DNA of 64,000 nt from Prosthecobacter sp. (GTDB taxonomy: Bacteria; Verrucomicrobiota; Verrucomicrobiia; Verrucomicrobiales; Verrucomicrobiaceae), in the NCBI RefSeq assembly GCF_034366625.1, contig NZ_JAXMIH010000006.1:1054001-1118000 (forward strand). Reading direction: 5' to 3'. How positions within the stretch are numbered: the stretch's first letter is position 1; every line of letters starts with the position of its first letter. A program made the position numbers and the translations under genes. Of this stretch, positions 9,125 through 19,100 are shown in pieces. The notes beneath the pieces are model-generated. The model worked only from the letters and a program-made list of their open reading frames with translations. It did no database searches and was not told where the DNA came from.

Positions 9125-11314
9125 TCAGCGCTTTGGCTGAATCCGTTCTTCTTCCTCCACGATCTCCTGCTTCGCCAGCGTGTGGGCGAAGGGGCTGGTG
9201 GAGGCGAGGTTGTATTGTCGGATGGCGGTGGCCCAGAAGGGGGCGAGCTCGTGGTCGGCGGCGCTCCAGATGCGATAGTGTAGGTTGGTCACCGTGTCGG
9301 TGTCATGCATGAGAGCCTTGAGCTCCTGTGCGTTGATCGTTTGCGGCCCCTGGGTGATGAGGCGGTGGCCGATCTCGTCGAGGTAGCTGCGGGAGACGTC
9401 GATGGTACGGCGACGGCGCAGGAGGCTGACGTGGAGGCCGTTCACATACGGATCGAGGCAGACCTGCATGAGGCCGTAGTGACGTTCCAGCTCGGGCGGA
9501 AGCTGGAGGCGGTCTTTAATTTCCTCCAGGTTCTGCTGCATGTTCTTGAGCACGGTGGGCGGCTCGTATTCCTCGGGCGTGAGGAAGATGCCAAGCCGCC
9601 TGCCACTGCGCCCGCCGGAAACCAGTACCGCGACGAGGATGGAGGCGACGAGCGAGAAGAGAATCGGGCTGATCCAGATGAGGAACGCAAACGATCCTAG
9701 TTTGAAGCCGATGCCTGCACCCACAGCAGCCCAGGCGAGGCCCAGCAATGTGACGCTGGCAAAGGTGAAGATGATCTCACTCCAGTTGATGCCGCCGTCG
9801 ATCTTACGGCGCTGCGTGACCCAGCTCACGCTTTTGCCGATGAGGGTGTAGATGACGAAACGCGCGTGGAAGACCATCAGCACGGGAGCCATGAGCGTGA
9901 AGACGATGGTGTCGAGCAGGCTGCTGACAAACGTGAGCAGGCGAAGCTTGAGCGGTTTGAACATGCGGCCGGTGATGACCTCATCGAGCAGAATGACCGT
10001 CTTCGGCAGGAAGATGAGCATGGCGGTGAGGCCGAGGAGGATCTTCTCCGCGAGCAGCGATTGCGGCTGCGTGTGCTGCGTGGGTGTGGCGGCGAGGTAG
10101 GTGGCCAGCACGAGGAAGAGGAACCACAGCAGCGAGCTGACGTAACTGAGAATGCCGTGCAGGAAATTGACGCGGCTCATGGGATGCCAGCCTTTGGCAA
10201 ACAGCAGCCAGAAGTGCTGGATGTTGCCCTGGCACCAGCGGCGGTCGCGTTTGAGCATGTCCACCAGCGTGGGCGGGCCTTCCTCATAGCTGCCGCGTGT
10301 CGTTGGCAACAAACGCACCGCGTAACCGGCTTTGCGCATGAGCGCGGCCTCCACGAAATCGTGGCTGAGAATGTGGCCGCCGAAGGGTGCGTTTGCGGGC
10401 AGCGGCGGCAGCGCACAGTGCTCGATGAAGGGTGCGAGACGCAGGATGGCGTTGTGGCCCCAGAAGTTGGCCTCGCCGCACTGCCAGTAATCGAGTCCGG
10501 CCATGAACGGCGGCCCGTAGAGTGCTTGCGCGAATTGCATCACGCGGCCGAGCAGTGTGTCGGCGGCGATCTGCTTCGGAAACGTCTGCACGATGCCGAT
10601 GCCGGGATTTTTTTCCATGATGCGCACCATGCTGGTGAGCAGTGCGCCGGACATGAGGCTGTCCGCGTCGAGGACGACCATGTAGCGGTAGCGCTTGCCC
10701 CAGCGGCGGCAGAAGTCGCTGACGTTGCCGCTCTTGCGGTTGATCTGCTTGCGGCGCTTGCGGTAGAAGATGCGCCCGAAGGCCTTGAGCTGGCGGCAGA
10801 GTTCGAGCCAGGCGGTTTCCTCCTCGATCCACTGGCTGGTTTTGTCGGAATCGCTGAGAATGAAGAAGTCGAAGTTCTTCGACTGGCCGGTGGCTTCGAG
10901 GGAGAGGTAAATCGAGCGCAGGCCTTCAAACACGCGTGTCACGTCCTCATTGAAGACCGGCATGACGATGGCGGTGCTGGCGGTGATGGGCTGCTCGTAG
11001 TCGTCGGCGTTAAGCGTGTGCCAGAGGCTGAGGGAGTCCGGCGTCGGGCGATTCATCAGCCAGACGCCGAACATGGCGGTCCAGAAGCCGACATTGAGCT
11101 GATAGTAGAGCGGGATGAACACCAGCAGGAGGCCCCACTCCGCCATGCGCATGCCGTTTTCCGACAGGAAGATGAAGGACAACCACGCACCGACGATGGT
11201 GCCGAGACCGACGAGCGAGAAGAACGTGGCGCGGCGCATGCGCGAGATGCGCTTCGGCGGCATGCCGGCGGTCATCGCGATGTGCGCGGTCTGGCTGCCG
11301 ATGGGTGCGCTCAT
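9125..11314 (-). CDS. opgH: Glucans biosynthesis glucosyltransferase, OpgH/MdoH type
   Basis: A 729-residue inner-membrane GT2 glycosyltransferase with TM helices at about 30-90 and a C-terminal TM block. Processive GT2 features are VMPVFNEDVTRVFEGL (about 117), the DAD metal site (216-218), SHDFVEA (317-323) and the RRWCQGN acceptor motif (358-364). In Proteobacteria OpgH makes the beta-1,2-glucan backbone of osmoregulated periplasmic glucans from UDP-glucose. It overlaps by four bases the stop of the unknown gene upstream (11311-11314). No opgG or other periplasmic OpgG/D partner is next to it. Confidence 0.9.
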   Translation of the reverse strand: MSAPIGSQTAHIAMTAGMPPKRISRMRRATFFSLVGLGTIVGAWLSFIFLSENGMRMAEWGLLLVFIPLYYQLNVGFWTAMFGVWLMNRPTPDSLSLWHTLNADDYEQPITASTAIVMPVFNEDVTRVFEGLRSIYLSLEATGQSKNFDFFILSDSDKTSQWIEEETAWLELCRQLKAFGRIFYRKRRKQINRKSGNVSDFCRRWGKRYRYMVVLDADSLMSGALLTSMVRIMEKNPGIGIVQTFPKQIAADTLLGRVMQFAQALYGPPFMAGLDYWQCGEANFWGHNAILRLAPFIEHCALPPLPANAPFGGHILSHDFVEAALMRKAGYAVRLLPTTRGSYEEGPPTLVDMLKRDRRWCQGNIQHFWLLFAKGWHPMSRVNFLHGILSYVSSLLWFLFLVLATYLAATPTQHTQPQSLLAEKILLGLTAMLIFLPKTVILLDEVITGRMFKPLKLRLLTFVSSLLDTIVFTLMAPVLMVFHARFVIYTLIGKSVSWVTQRRKIDGGINWSEIIFTFASVTLLGLAWAAVGAGIGFKLGSFAFLIWISPILFSLVASILVAVLVSGGRSGRRLGIFLTPEEYEPPTVLKNMQQNLEEIKDRLQLPPELERHYGLMQVCLDPYVNGLHVSLLRRRRTIDVSRSYLDEIGHRLITQGPQTINAQELKALMHDTDTVTNLHYRIWSAADHELAPFWATAIRQYNLASTSPFAHTLAKQEIVEEEERIQPKR

Positions 11315-11889
11315 CCGAAGAGGGAATAAAGATAACCCAGCACGCCGCCGATGATGATGAGCAGCACGGAATAGCGCAGGATGGGATGACGGCCCAGGCG
11401 ATCAAAGGTATCGTCAGCCACGTCGGTGAACATGCCGAGGTCGATGTCACGCGGGGTCATCTTGCTCACCTGCATGCCCGGGCCGGAGGTGCGCAGAGCG
11501 GAGCGCATCGCTTCGGCCATGTCATCGGGCATGTTTTCTTCATCGAGGAAAAACTGCGGCCAGCGGGAGGGTCCGCCAGCGAGATGGAAACCCAGCCGGC
11601 CGGTGGCTTCGAGCTGGGCCTCGTTCAGATTGAGGTCGCTGTAAATGAAGCCCAGCCACTCGCGCAGCATGAGCCGCGCCTGCTCGATGGAATGGGCTGT
11701 GGGAGTGCGGGAGGGGTCTTTCGCGTGTGCCTTGGCCGCGTTGCGCAGCGTTTCGAGAATGAGCTGCGTGCGGCGGATGCGGTTGTGAAGCTGGTAGGAA
11801 CGAAAGTAATCAGCGAGGCGCGCATACGCCTCGTTCCACTCTTCCTCAGTGCCCGTTGCGGGTGCAAACTGGATGTTGACTGCTTCCAT
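11311..11889 (-). CDS. Unknown protein with C-terminal membrane anchor, coupled to opgH
   Basis: A 192-residue protein I do not recognise. It is largely helical and charged (LADYFRSYQLHNRIRRTQLI near residue 27, EQARLMLREWLGF near 69). It ends in one hydrophobic helix (about 168-190, YSVLLIIIGGVLGYLYSL) with almost nothing after it, so it looks tail-anchored with its bulk in the cytoplasm. Its last four bases overlap the opgH start, which implies translational coupling. It may therefore be an accessory or regulatory subunit of the glucan synthase; this is inference from position only. Confidence 0.75.
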   Translation of the reverse strand: MEAVNIQFAPATGTEEEWNEAYARLADYFRSYQLHNRIRRTQLILETLRNAAKAHAKDPSRTPTAHSIEQARLMLREWLGFIYSDLNLNEAQLEATGRLGFHLAGGPSRWPQFFLDEENMPDDMAEAMRSALRTSGPGMQVSKMTPRDIDLGMFTDVADDTFDRLGRHPILRYSVLLIIIGGVLGYLYSLFG

Positions 11890-11998
11890 GATGGTTCAAA
11901 TCAGAACCGCCGTGAGAATGCGCACTTTTGATGCCGGGGAAAGAGGATGATTGCGTGATTCTGCATTTTGATCTTGTCAGGCAGCGTGGATTCCCGCC

Positions 11999-13510
11999 AT
12001 GTTTTGCCCCATGAGCTTGCGTTGCCTGCTTCTTTTCATGCTGAGTCTGGGAATTGGCCCCTTGGCGCGGGCTGAACCGCGCAACTGGACGAATGCGCAG
12101 GGCAAACAGATCCAGGCCGAGTTTGGCGGCATCAAGGACGGCAACGTGATGCTGATCCTTACCAGTGGACAAACCGCCACCGTGCCGCTCACCAGTCTGT
12201 CGGCGGAGGATCAGACCTGGGTGCGCCTGAACGCCTCCAAAGCCATCCTGAGTGTTGTGGATCCCGCTGACGCCAGTCGTGTGCCATGGGACAAGCGCCG
12301 CATGCCCACCGAGGTGAAGGAACCGATGCTCTACATGAACATCAAGGTGGTGAAGGAGGAGCCGGGCGAGTGCATTTACGAGTCCGGGCACTTCCAGTTC
12401 AAGACCAGCGCCAAGCTGGGCGCGATTCTGATGAAGGATGTCTGCCGCGCTTTTGAGAGCACCTATGAGCTCGTACGGCTGATGCCTTGGGGCATCGTGC
12501 CGAAGCCGGAGGAGGGCCGGAAGAAGTTTCAGGCCGAGCTGTTCGCCTTGCGCGACCAATACCTCGCCACGGGTGCGCCCACATGGTCGTCAGGCGTGTA
12601 TGTGCGGAAGGACAAGGTCTTTCGCATGCCGTTCAACGAGCTCGGCATCTCCGACACCGTCGGGGCCAACGGTGCCTACTACCGCAAAGGGGAGATCAAC
12701 AACGACACCATCACGCACGAGATCACGCATCAGATGATGCACGAGTACCTGCCCTACATGCCCGTGTGGCTGATCGAAGGTCTGGCCGAATACACGTCCA
12801 ATCTGGCCTACAAAGGCGGTGTGTTCTCCGTCAGCGGAGATGGCATCGCCTTCGCCGCCAAACAACCCGGCTCCCGCAATCGCGGCCTGTTCGGTGCGGT
12901 GCGCTACCAGCCGCAGTGGCTCGGCGTGAAGGAAATGTGGGGATACACCACGGACATTTCCACGCGCAACGAGATCAAGAGCCACCTGCTGTCTGAGAAG
13001 GAGGAAAAACCGGCGGGCGGACCCGGACTGGTGCGCTTTAACTTCACCGCTCCGCCGCCCACGATGGAAATGCTTTCAAGCCGCTACCGTTCCTCGCATG
13101 TGCTGGCCTATTTCTTCGTGCATGAAAACGGCGGCAAGCGCTTGATGCAGTACTTCGATGCCCTGCATGAGGAAAAGAAGAAATGGCCGGCCTTCTGGGA
13201 GCAGGCGGATGCCCACAACGCCGAGATCGACAAGCTGAAGCCCGCCTACGACGCCTATCGCAAGGCGATGGCCGAGTTCATGCAGCAGCCCGGTGTCAAA
13301 GACCTCGGCAACGGCCGCTTTTCCTATCCGAAGAGTCTCACGCCGCCCGCTCCGCCGCCCGAGGCACCCAAAGCGCCGGAGCCGCCGGACAACACCAATC
13401 CCGACGCCATCTGCGTGAAGCACCTGCGCATCCTGCTGGGCGAACGCACGCTCGATGCGCTCGAGCAGGAAGTGCGGGCGATGTTTCAGAAGAACGGGTT
13501 CAGCCTGTGA
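11999..13510 (+). CDS. Secreted gluzincin-like metalloprotease with SHD1-like N-terminal domain
   Basis: A 503-residue protein with a signal peptide (LRCLLLFMLSLGIGPLARA). Residues about 27-75 (RNWTNAQGKQIQAEFGGIKDGNVMLILTSG) resemble the SHD1 module seen on many secreted Verrucomicrobia/Planctomycetes proteins. A peptidase-MA/gluzincin-type centre follows, ITHEITHQMMHEY, giving HEITH as the HExxH zinc motif. WLIEGLAEYTS carries the downstream third ligand Glu. A Pro-rich spacer (LTPPAPPPEAPKAPEPP) precedes a short C-terminal piece. Substrate is unknown. Either ATG 11999 or ATG 12011 could start it; both leave the signal peptide intact. Confidence 0.78.
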   Translation: MFCPMSLRCLLLFMLSLGIGPLARAEPRNWTNAQGKQIQAEFGGIKDGNVMLILTSGQTATVPLTSLSAEDQTWVRLNASKAILSVVDPADASRVPWDKRRMPTEVKEPMLYMNIKVVKEEPGECIYESGHFQFKTSAKLGAILMKDVCRAFESTYELVRLMPWGIVPKPEEGRKKFQAELFALRDQYLATGAPTWSSGVYVRKDKVFRMPFNELGISDTVGANGAYYRKGEINNDTITHEITHQMMHEYLPYMPVWLIEGLAEYTSNLAYKGGVFSVSGDGIAFAAKQPGSRNRGLFGAVRYQPQWLGVKEMWGYTTDISTRNEIKSHLLSEKEEKPAGGPGLVRFNFTAPPPTMEMLSSRYRSSHVLAYFFVHENGGKRLMQYFDALHEEKKKWPAFWEQADAHNAEIDKLKPAYDAYRKAMAEFMQQPGVKDLGNGRFSYPKSLTPPAPPPEAPKAPEPPDNTNPDAICVKHLRILLGERTLDALEQEVRAMFQKNGFSL

Positions 13511-13516
13511 GGCGGA

Positions 13517-14854
13517 CTACGCGATCAATTCATTGATCAGCCGGCCACCGTTCACGATGTCCACCGGGCGGACGTTTTCGACGACGATGCGCTTGCTGGC
13601 GTTGATGCCGAGCAGGCGGTACATCGTGCGGGCGAGGTCTTCGGGGCCGACGGGATTTTCGTCAGGTTCGCCGCCGAGGGCGTCGGACTTGCCGTAAACA
13701 AAACCTTTCTTCACGCCGCCACCGGCCACCGCCACGGAGAAGACGCGCGGGTAGTGGTCGCGGCCGTTGGTGCTGTTGATCTTCGGCGTGCGACCGAATT
13801 CGGAGCTGACAAGCACCAGTGTGCTGTCGAGCATGCCGCGTTCGTCGAGATCCTTGATGAGACGGGCGAAGGCGGTGTCGAACTGCGGCGCCTGGCTCTC
13901 AAATGAGCCTTTGATGTTCGAGTGATGGTCCCAACTGCCGTAGTTCACCGAAACCATGCGCACACCGGCTTCAACGAGACGACGTGCGAGGAGGAAGCGC
14001 TGGCCAGCGGCGTTGCGGCCGTATTCATCGCGCAGTTTGACCGGTTCAGCGGCGAGATTGAAGGCTTCGCGGGCTTTGTCGGAACTGATGAGGTTGTAGG
14101 CCGCCGCGTAGAATTTATCCATGGCGCTGAGGCCGTCGGATTTCTCCGTGCTGCGGAAATGCTCATCCACCGCGCCGAGCAGGCTGCGGCGGCGCTCGAA
14201 GCGCTTTGCGTCGATGTCTTTCGGCGAGGCAAGATCACGCACGGTGAAATTGCCATCCGCAGGATCGCTGCCGAGGGCGAAGGGACCGAAGGCGCTGCTC
14301 ATGTAGCCGCTCCCTTGATCCGGTGCGAAGACACTCGGGATGGCAACGTAGGGCGGCAGGTTGTTCCGCGGACCCTGCTCGTGCGAAATGATGGAGCCGA
14401 AGCTGGGGAACTTGATCGCCGGGCTGGGGCGGTAGCCGGTGAACATGTTGTGCGTACCGCGTTCGTGCGCCGCCTCACCGTGCGTCACCGAGCGGATGAT
14501 GCTGATCTTGTCGAGGATCTTGGCGATGTTCGCGAACTTCTCACCGACGTACTCGCCCGTCACGCCCTTGATCGGACTGAACGGCCCACGGTAATCGGGC
14601 GAGGCAAAGGGCTTCGGATCCCACGACTCATGCTGCGCCATCCCGCCCGGCAGGTAGATGTGGATGATCGAGGTGGCGACCGGCTTGTAACTCTCCACCG
14701 CAGGCATGGCCAGGTCGGCAGCCTGGAGCTTCAACAACTGCGGCAGCGTGATGCCAAGACCCGCCATGGCGCCCACCTGAAGGAAATCACGACGGCCTTG
14801 GGCGGTCGTGAAGAGGTTGCTGTGATTGCCGGAGCACAAGGGATGCATTTTCAT
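13517..14854 (-). CDS. DUF1501 family secreted protein (sulfatase-fold)
   Basis: A 445-residue protein starting MKMHPLCSGNHSNLF. It has a twin-Arg-like signal (GRRDFLQVGAMAGLGITLPQLL) followed by HIYLPGGMAQHESWDPKP, the classic opening of DUF1501 proteins, and SSEFGRTPKINSTNGRDHYPRVF near the end. These are distant alkaline-phosphatase/sulfatase-fold proteins of unknown activity. In Planctomycetes and Verrucomicrobia they usually sit next to DUF1549/DUF1553 cytochrome-like genes, and no such partner is here. The ATG at 14854 was preferred to the frame start at 14950 because it gives the family N-terminus. Confidence 0.87.
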   Translation of the reverse strand: MKMHPLCSGNHSNLFTTAQGRRDFLQVGAMAGLGITLPQLLKLQAADLAMPAVESYKPVATSIIHIYLPGGMAQHESWDPKPFASPDYRGPFSPIKGVTGEYVGEKFANIAKILDKISIIRSVTHGEAAHERGTHNMFTGYRPSPAIKFPSFGSIISHEQGPRNNLPPYVAIPSVFAPDQGSGYMSSAFGPFALGSDPADGNFTVRDLASPKDIDAKRFERRRSLLGAVDEHFRSTEKSDGLSAMDKFYAAAYNLISSDKAREAFNLAAEPVKLRDEYGRNAAGQRFLLARRLVEAGVRMVSVNYGSWDHHSNIKGSFESQAPQFDTAFARLIKDLDERGMLDSTLVLVSSEFGRTPKINSTNGRDHYPRVFSVAVAGGGVKKGFVYGKSDALGGEPDENPVGPEDLARTMYRLLGINASKRIVVENVRPVDIVNGGRLINELIA

Positions 14855-14980
14855 GGTCGTGTCAGTGGGTTCAGACACGAACTTACGGCAGGCAAACCAG
14901 GGTGTTACGCCCGCGCCCAACTGTGACAAACTAGGAGCAATGATGCGCAAAGGATGAGCGCTTGGCCTGCGTTTGCAGCG

Positions 14981-15018
14981 CCTATTTCTCCCAGCCGCGA
15001 ATCTTCACATGCACCTGC
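14981..15018. repeat. Left copy of 38-bp imperfect direct repeat flanking the mcrBC cassette (displaced TPR-gene 3' end)
   Basis: It matches 19288-19325 at 34 of 38 positions. Read on the minus strand it encodes QVHVKIRGWEK-stop, the exact C-terminus of the TPR-like protein at 19289-19915. All four differences are silent third-codon changes. Weaker homology continues to about 15030 (GR-V for GKV) but with one base missing, so this is a dead fragment. The mcrC stop lies four bases beyond, at 15034. Confidence 0.8.
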
Positions 15019-15033
15019 CCACGCGGCCCAGCT

Positions 15034-16122
15034 TCATTTGCCGGGCGTCAACGTTGCCTTGGTTTCGTCAGCAGGAATCAGACTCAACAAAGAGGACAAC
15101 TGCTCATGCACATCTTTCCAAGACTGGTTGAGATCAAGGCTGGCGGCGCGGACGCGATGGCCGAGTAGTCGATAGCGAAGGTCGATCTGGAAACCCATAG
15201 CCGGGTATATCAGCAGCCCTTCCACTTGCTCCCAGCCTGGAGTGACAGCCTGATTCTTCAGATAGCTGACAAGCTGGTAGAGGTTTTCGGATTTCAGCTT
15301 TGGCGTGCCATGCTGGCTGGTCATGGTCTCTGAGTAGTATTTGCAGTCCGCGATGAGCTTTCGATCCGGCCATTCCATGGTGACATCCGTGAACATGCCT
15401 GGCAGGTGATCGAGCGAGGCGGCATCCGCTTCGACCTGCCAGTTCACGCTTTTGGCGCTGACTCTGGCATCTGGAAAGTGTCGTGTGGCAAAGTTGCGTA
15501 CGAACTGCTCAAAGAGCCTGTGCATGACAACCTCGTCTTGCAGGATGTCCTGGATGCGATGCTCTCCTGTCGTCTTTTCAGCAGGGAGGATCAGCCGGTG
15601 GACCAATTCGCACAAGTTGAGAAGGAATCGGTAGATGCGATTGTTTCGGTGAAGCTGCACACGCCGAAAAATCTGAGCGCTAAGGGGAATCTCACGCACT
15701 GTTTGAAGTGGAGCCAGAGCATGGCGGAGTTGGCTTCGGTTCTCATGCGTTAGCTCGTGGCAGACGATGAGGCGAGCAGCCGTGCTCCGAAGGATTTGGT
15801 TGTGTAGGACATCCGGGCTGAGTTCATCGAAAGTGCAGATCATGCGTCCTGCCAGATGTGTCTGGCGGCGCTGGCTCTCCATTATGTGCAGCCTTCCTCG
15901 CAGCCGTGAAGTTTCCTCGATGTGTGGAGTGTAGTCACGATCCACTCCCTGATGGGCGAGTTGCCGCAGCCCTCCAGCCAACATCACTGCAAAAAGATTC
16001 TCCAAATCCGGGCATTGTTCAGCCGCTATCTCCCGTGTTTCGCCAGGACGGTAATGATCCCAAGCGTAGGTGAGTAGGTAATAGAGATTCAGGATGGGGA
16101 TGCCAGAAGCCATGCGTCTCAA
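15034..16122 (-). CDS. mcrC: McrC-type nuclease subunit of McrBC restriction system
   Basis: A 362-residue protein. The N-terminal LNLYYLLTYAWD and FDELSPDVLHNQILRSTAARL match McrC. The C-terminal half has LFEQFVRNF (about 203-211) followed by a PD-(D/E)xK nuclease core: Asp246 in MFTDVTME, then Asp259-Cys-Lys261 in IADCKYY, and YQLVSYL (about 282-288). McrC is the endonuclease subunit driven by the McrB GTPase, and together they cut DNA carrying modified cytosine. The start overlaps the mcrB stop by four bases (ATGA), so the two are coupled. The gene ends at the left copy of the flanking repeat. Confidence 0.9.
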   Translation of the reverse strand: MRRMASGIPILNLYYLLTYAWDHYRPGETREIAAEQCPDLENLFAVMLAGGLRQLAHQGVDRDYTPHIEETSRLRGRLHIMESQRRQTHLAGRMICTFDELSPDVLHNQILRSTAARLIVCHELTHENRSQLRHALAPLQTVREIPLSAQIFRRVQLHRNNRIYRFLLNLCELVHRLILPAEKTTGEHRIQDILQDEVVMHRLFEQFVRNFATRHFPDARVSAKSVNWQVEADAASLDHLPGMFTDVTMEWPDRKLIADCKYYSETMTSQHGTPKLKSENLYQLVSYLKNQAVTPGWEQVEGLLIYPAMGFQIDLRYRLLGHRVRAASLDLNQSWKDVHEQLSSLLSLIPADETKATLTPGK

Positions 16123-19100
16123 ATGCCGAGTGCCTGACGAGCGGCACCGAGGCCTTTCGGATCGTCCACCCAGTATTCCTGGAGCAGCGGTAGGACTTCA
16201 TGCGTGAGCACATCCGTCAGCCATCCTTCCGCATCGTGAACTTCCGAATTGGGGACGAAGAAGCTGTGTCCGATGCGGTAGCCGCTGCCAAGATTGGCCG
16301 CATCTCCGGTAATGCGCTCATTTACCAAGGCCATGCCCTGGATGATGCGATCACACACTCCGGGGGAAATCTTTTTGGACTCCAAAAAGCTACGGAAGGC
16401 AGGATGAGCAAAGCCCGGTTCCATTTCGACAAAGGCAAAGCGTCTGCGCAGGGCGTAGTCCACCATGCTTAGCGAACGGTCCGCCGTGTTCATGGTGCCA
16501 ATGATGAAGACATTCTCCGGCACATAAAAACGATCTTCGTGAGACGAGGTGTAGGTGAGAGGCAGCGCATAGGATGGGCTCCGTTTATCGGACTCGATGA
16601 GCATCATTAGCTCGCCGAGTATTTTGGAGAGGTTTCCCCGGTTGATCTCATCAATGATGAACACATGTGGATCATCCGGTCGAGTCATGGCCTGACGGCA
16701 GAAGCGGTAAAACGGGCCGTCTCTCAAAACGAACCCGCCGTTGCCATCGGGGCGGTAGCCCTGCACGAAGTCCTCGTAGCTCATGCTCTGATGAAACTGG
16801 ACCATCGGAGCGCGGCTCTCGTCTTTCACGCCCATCAGCAAATAGGCAAGGCGGCGCGCCACAAAGGTCTTTCCCGTGCCAGGTGCGCCTTGGAGCACGA
16901 GGTTTTTCTTCCGTCGGAGGGTGGTGCAGATGCTTTCGAGTTTCTCCTGCATCATGAAGAGATCCTTCAAAGCGACACCCATATCATAGATGGACGGCTC
17001 GGAGGCTGCTGATTCCACGTCCGACTCCGCTAGCTCGATCACCGAGTCAAATTCCGCCTTCGTCAGCCGCAAAATCGAGGCTTGAGAGAAGCTGAGCGGT
17101 TCGCTCGCCTTCAGTAGCGGCTGGGCTTTCATCTCATCCAGCAGCACAGGACGCCGCAGTTTCTCGATGATGGAAAAACCGACACCAACGCCTCCTGTCT
17201 CGGCCATGCCGCGAGTCACGCGACAGATCGCCACGGCAAATCGCTTCGGCGATGTCACATAGGCAATGGCGAGGTCTCCGGGACGTGCTGCGGCAAACCA
17301 CTGCGGTTTTTGGCGCTTGCGACCGTTCTGATTGACCGCTGTGTAAACTTCAACCTCATCGTTGGACACCTTCTCCTTCTCGATGCGGCTCTCGATGTCC
17401 CAGATGTCTGGATTGCAGTTGAACCACCAGTAATTGGGAGCTGCTGATGAATTGCCGGGTTGCTCTTGGACTACCGAGGTGTCGGGATTGCTGCTGTAGA
17501 ACTCGCGGATGGCCGCCATCAATTCTGCTTTATCCTCAAGGCGACTGAGTGTGACCTGTGGCAATTGCACGCCATCCGGCACGTCCATCCCACGGTCATC
17601 CAGCCACTCCACGGATCGCTGGTGGCAATGTCGTGCTGCTGCGCCTTCAACAAACTCATACTCACCGCGCACCACACCGCGTCCGAGGATACGAAACAGG
17701 CCGCCTTTGAGGAAAACCTCGTCCCCCTCCTGCATTCCTTGGGCAAAGTCATGAAGCATGCTGCCGACAATGTTCTTCCCCGCATCCGGTTCTGTGGTGG
17801 CCAACGCTTCGCGAACCTGATCCAACTCGGTCAAATGGCTCAGATCTCCTGTTTTCCCCCATCCAATCGTGATGTGTGACTGCTCGCGCCACTCAGGCAG
17901 CAGTTTGGCGTTTTCTCCGGGCGCGATAAGCCAGATGGGGCGTGCCTTGTTTTGGGCGACCTCTTTGAGACCTTGCAGGAGGAGCTCCGTTCGTGAATTA
18001 GGCTCCATGATGAGCTGCCAGAGTTCTGGGCGATGATCCTCCGAGTAGGGACTACGCTTCATCGAACGAAAGTGATCCCTCACGCAAAGAGATACAGCAA
18101 GATGCTCCTGCTGAAGGGCGACGTTCTCCAAATACTCATCCAGCTCAAAGGTGAACACAGCATAAGCATGGCCGTCGATTTGAATCTCGAAAACACTCCA
18201 GCGGTGAGATGCCTGAGCTGCGATCGGGGAATCCTCCCGCAGCACCAGTCTGACGATTTTCTCCGTCTTGCTTGCGCCATAGTCCATCACCACCCAACGG
18301 CCATACATGATGCGGAAAGCCGTGCATGGCACCTTCGGAGCCTTCGTGGTCTGGTAAACTTTGCTGCTGATGATCAACCGCACACCTCCTGTGTTGTCGC
18401 CGTCATCCAAGTCGAAAAGGTAGCTGCGCAGTCGGTCGAGCACGACGTCTGCCTGCTGCCGGTCATCAAACATGAAATCAAACGGGTGCCCAAACTTCTG
18501 CGGGGAACTTTCAGCCCAGAGATGGGCCTGACGTGAGAACTCAATGACATCTGGTCCCACCACTCGCCGCAACTCGTGAATCCAAGATAGATATGAGGCC
18601 CCATCGTCTGGTTCAGTGGTAACTCCCTTCGTTTTAGCGAAGGCGATGTTCTTGCGATCCAACGCGGGCCAGGCTTGCGGACGGCACCAGAAAAAGCCCA
18701 TGGTCAGAGTGGCTTTGCCGACCTTGCGAAGCGCAAAACAGGCGTCGAGCATTTCGGCTGTGAGAGTTCCTTCTTCTGGACTGGATTTCATCAGCACCTC
18801 AAAGACCTCCCACAGCGTTTCGACGTGATGGGGATCGCGTCGCTTTGAATATGGCATCAGCCAGGCAGACTGGTTGTTGAGGATCGGCAGTCCGTCGTAA
18901 TCCTGCGGAACTTCCGAAGTGAGCGACCATCGTTCCTTGAGGAAGCGCCACATGGCTGTGCGGTTCGTATCCGTGACACCACGATTGAAATTGCCCATGA
19001 AGGTGAATGGGTCGATTTCGAGAAGCTCAAAACGCCGTCCATCGGCATCCATGTCCTCAATGGAGCTGGCTTTGAGGCCCGCCGCACGCATGTCTCGAAT

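Noticed and set aside
9866-11329. A 487-codon open frame opposite opgH
   Set aside because: It is highly Glu/His/Gly-rich, as typical antisense translation of GC-rich genes, while opgH on the other strand is unambiguous.
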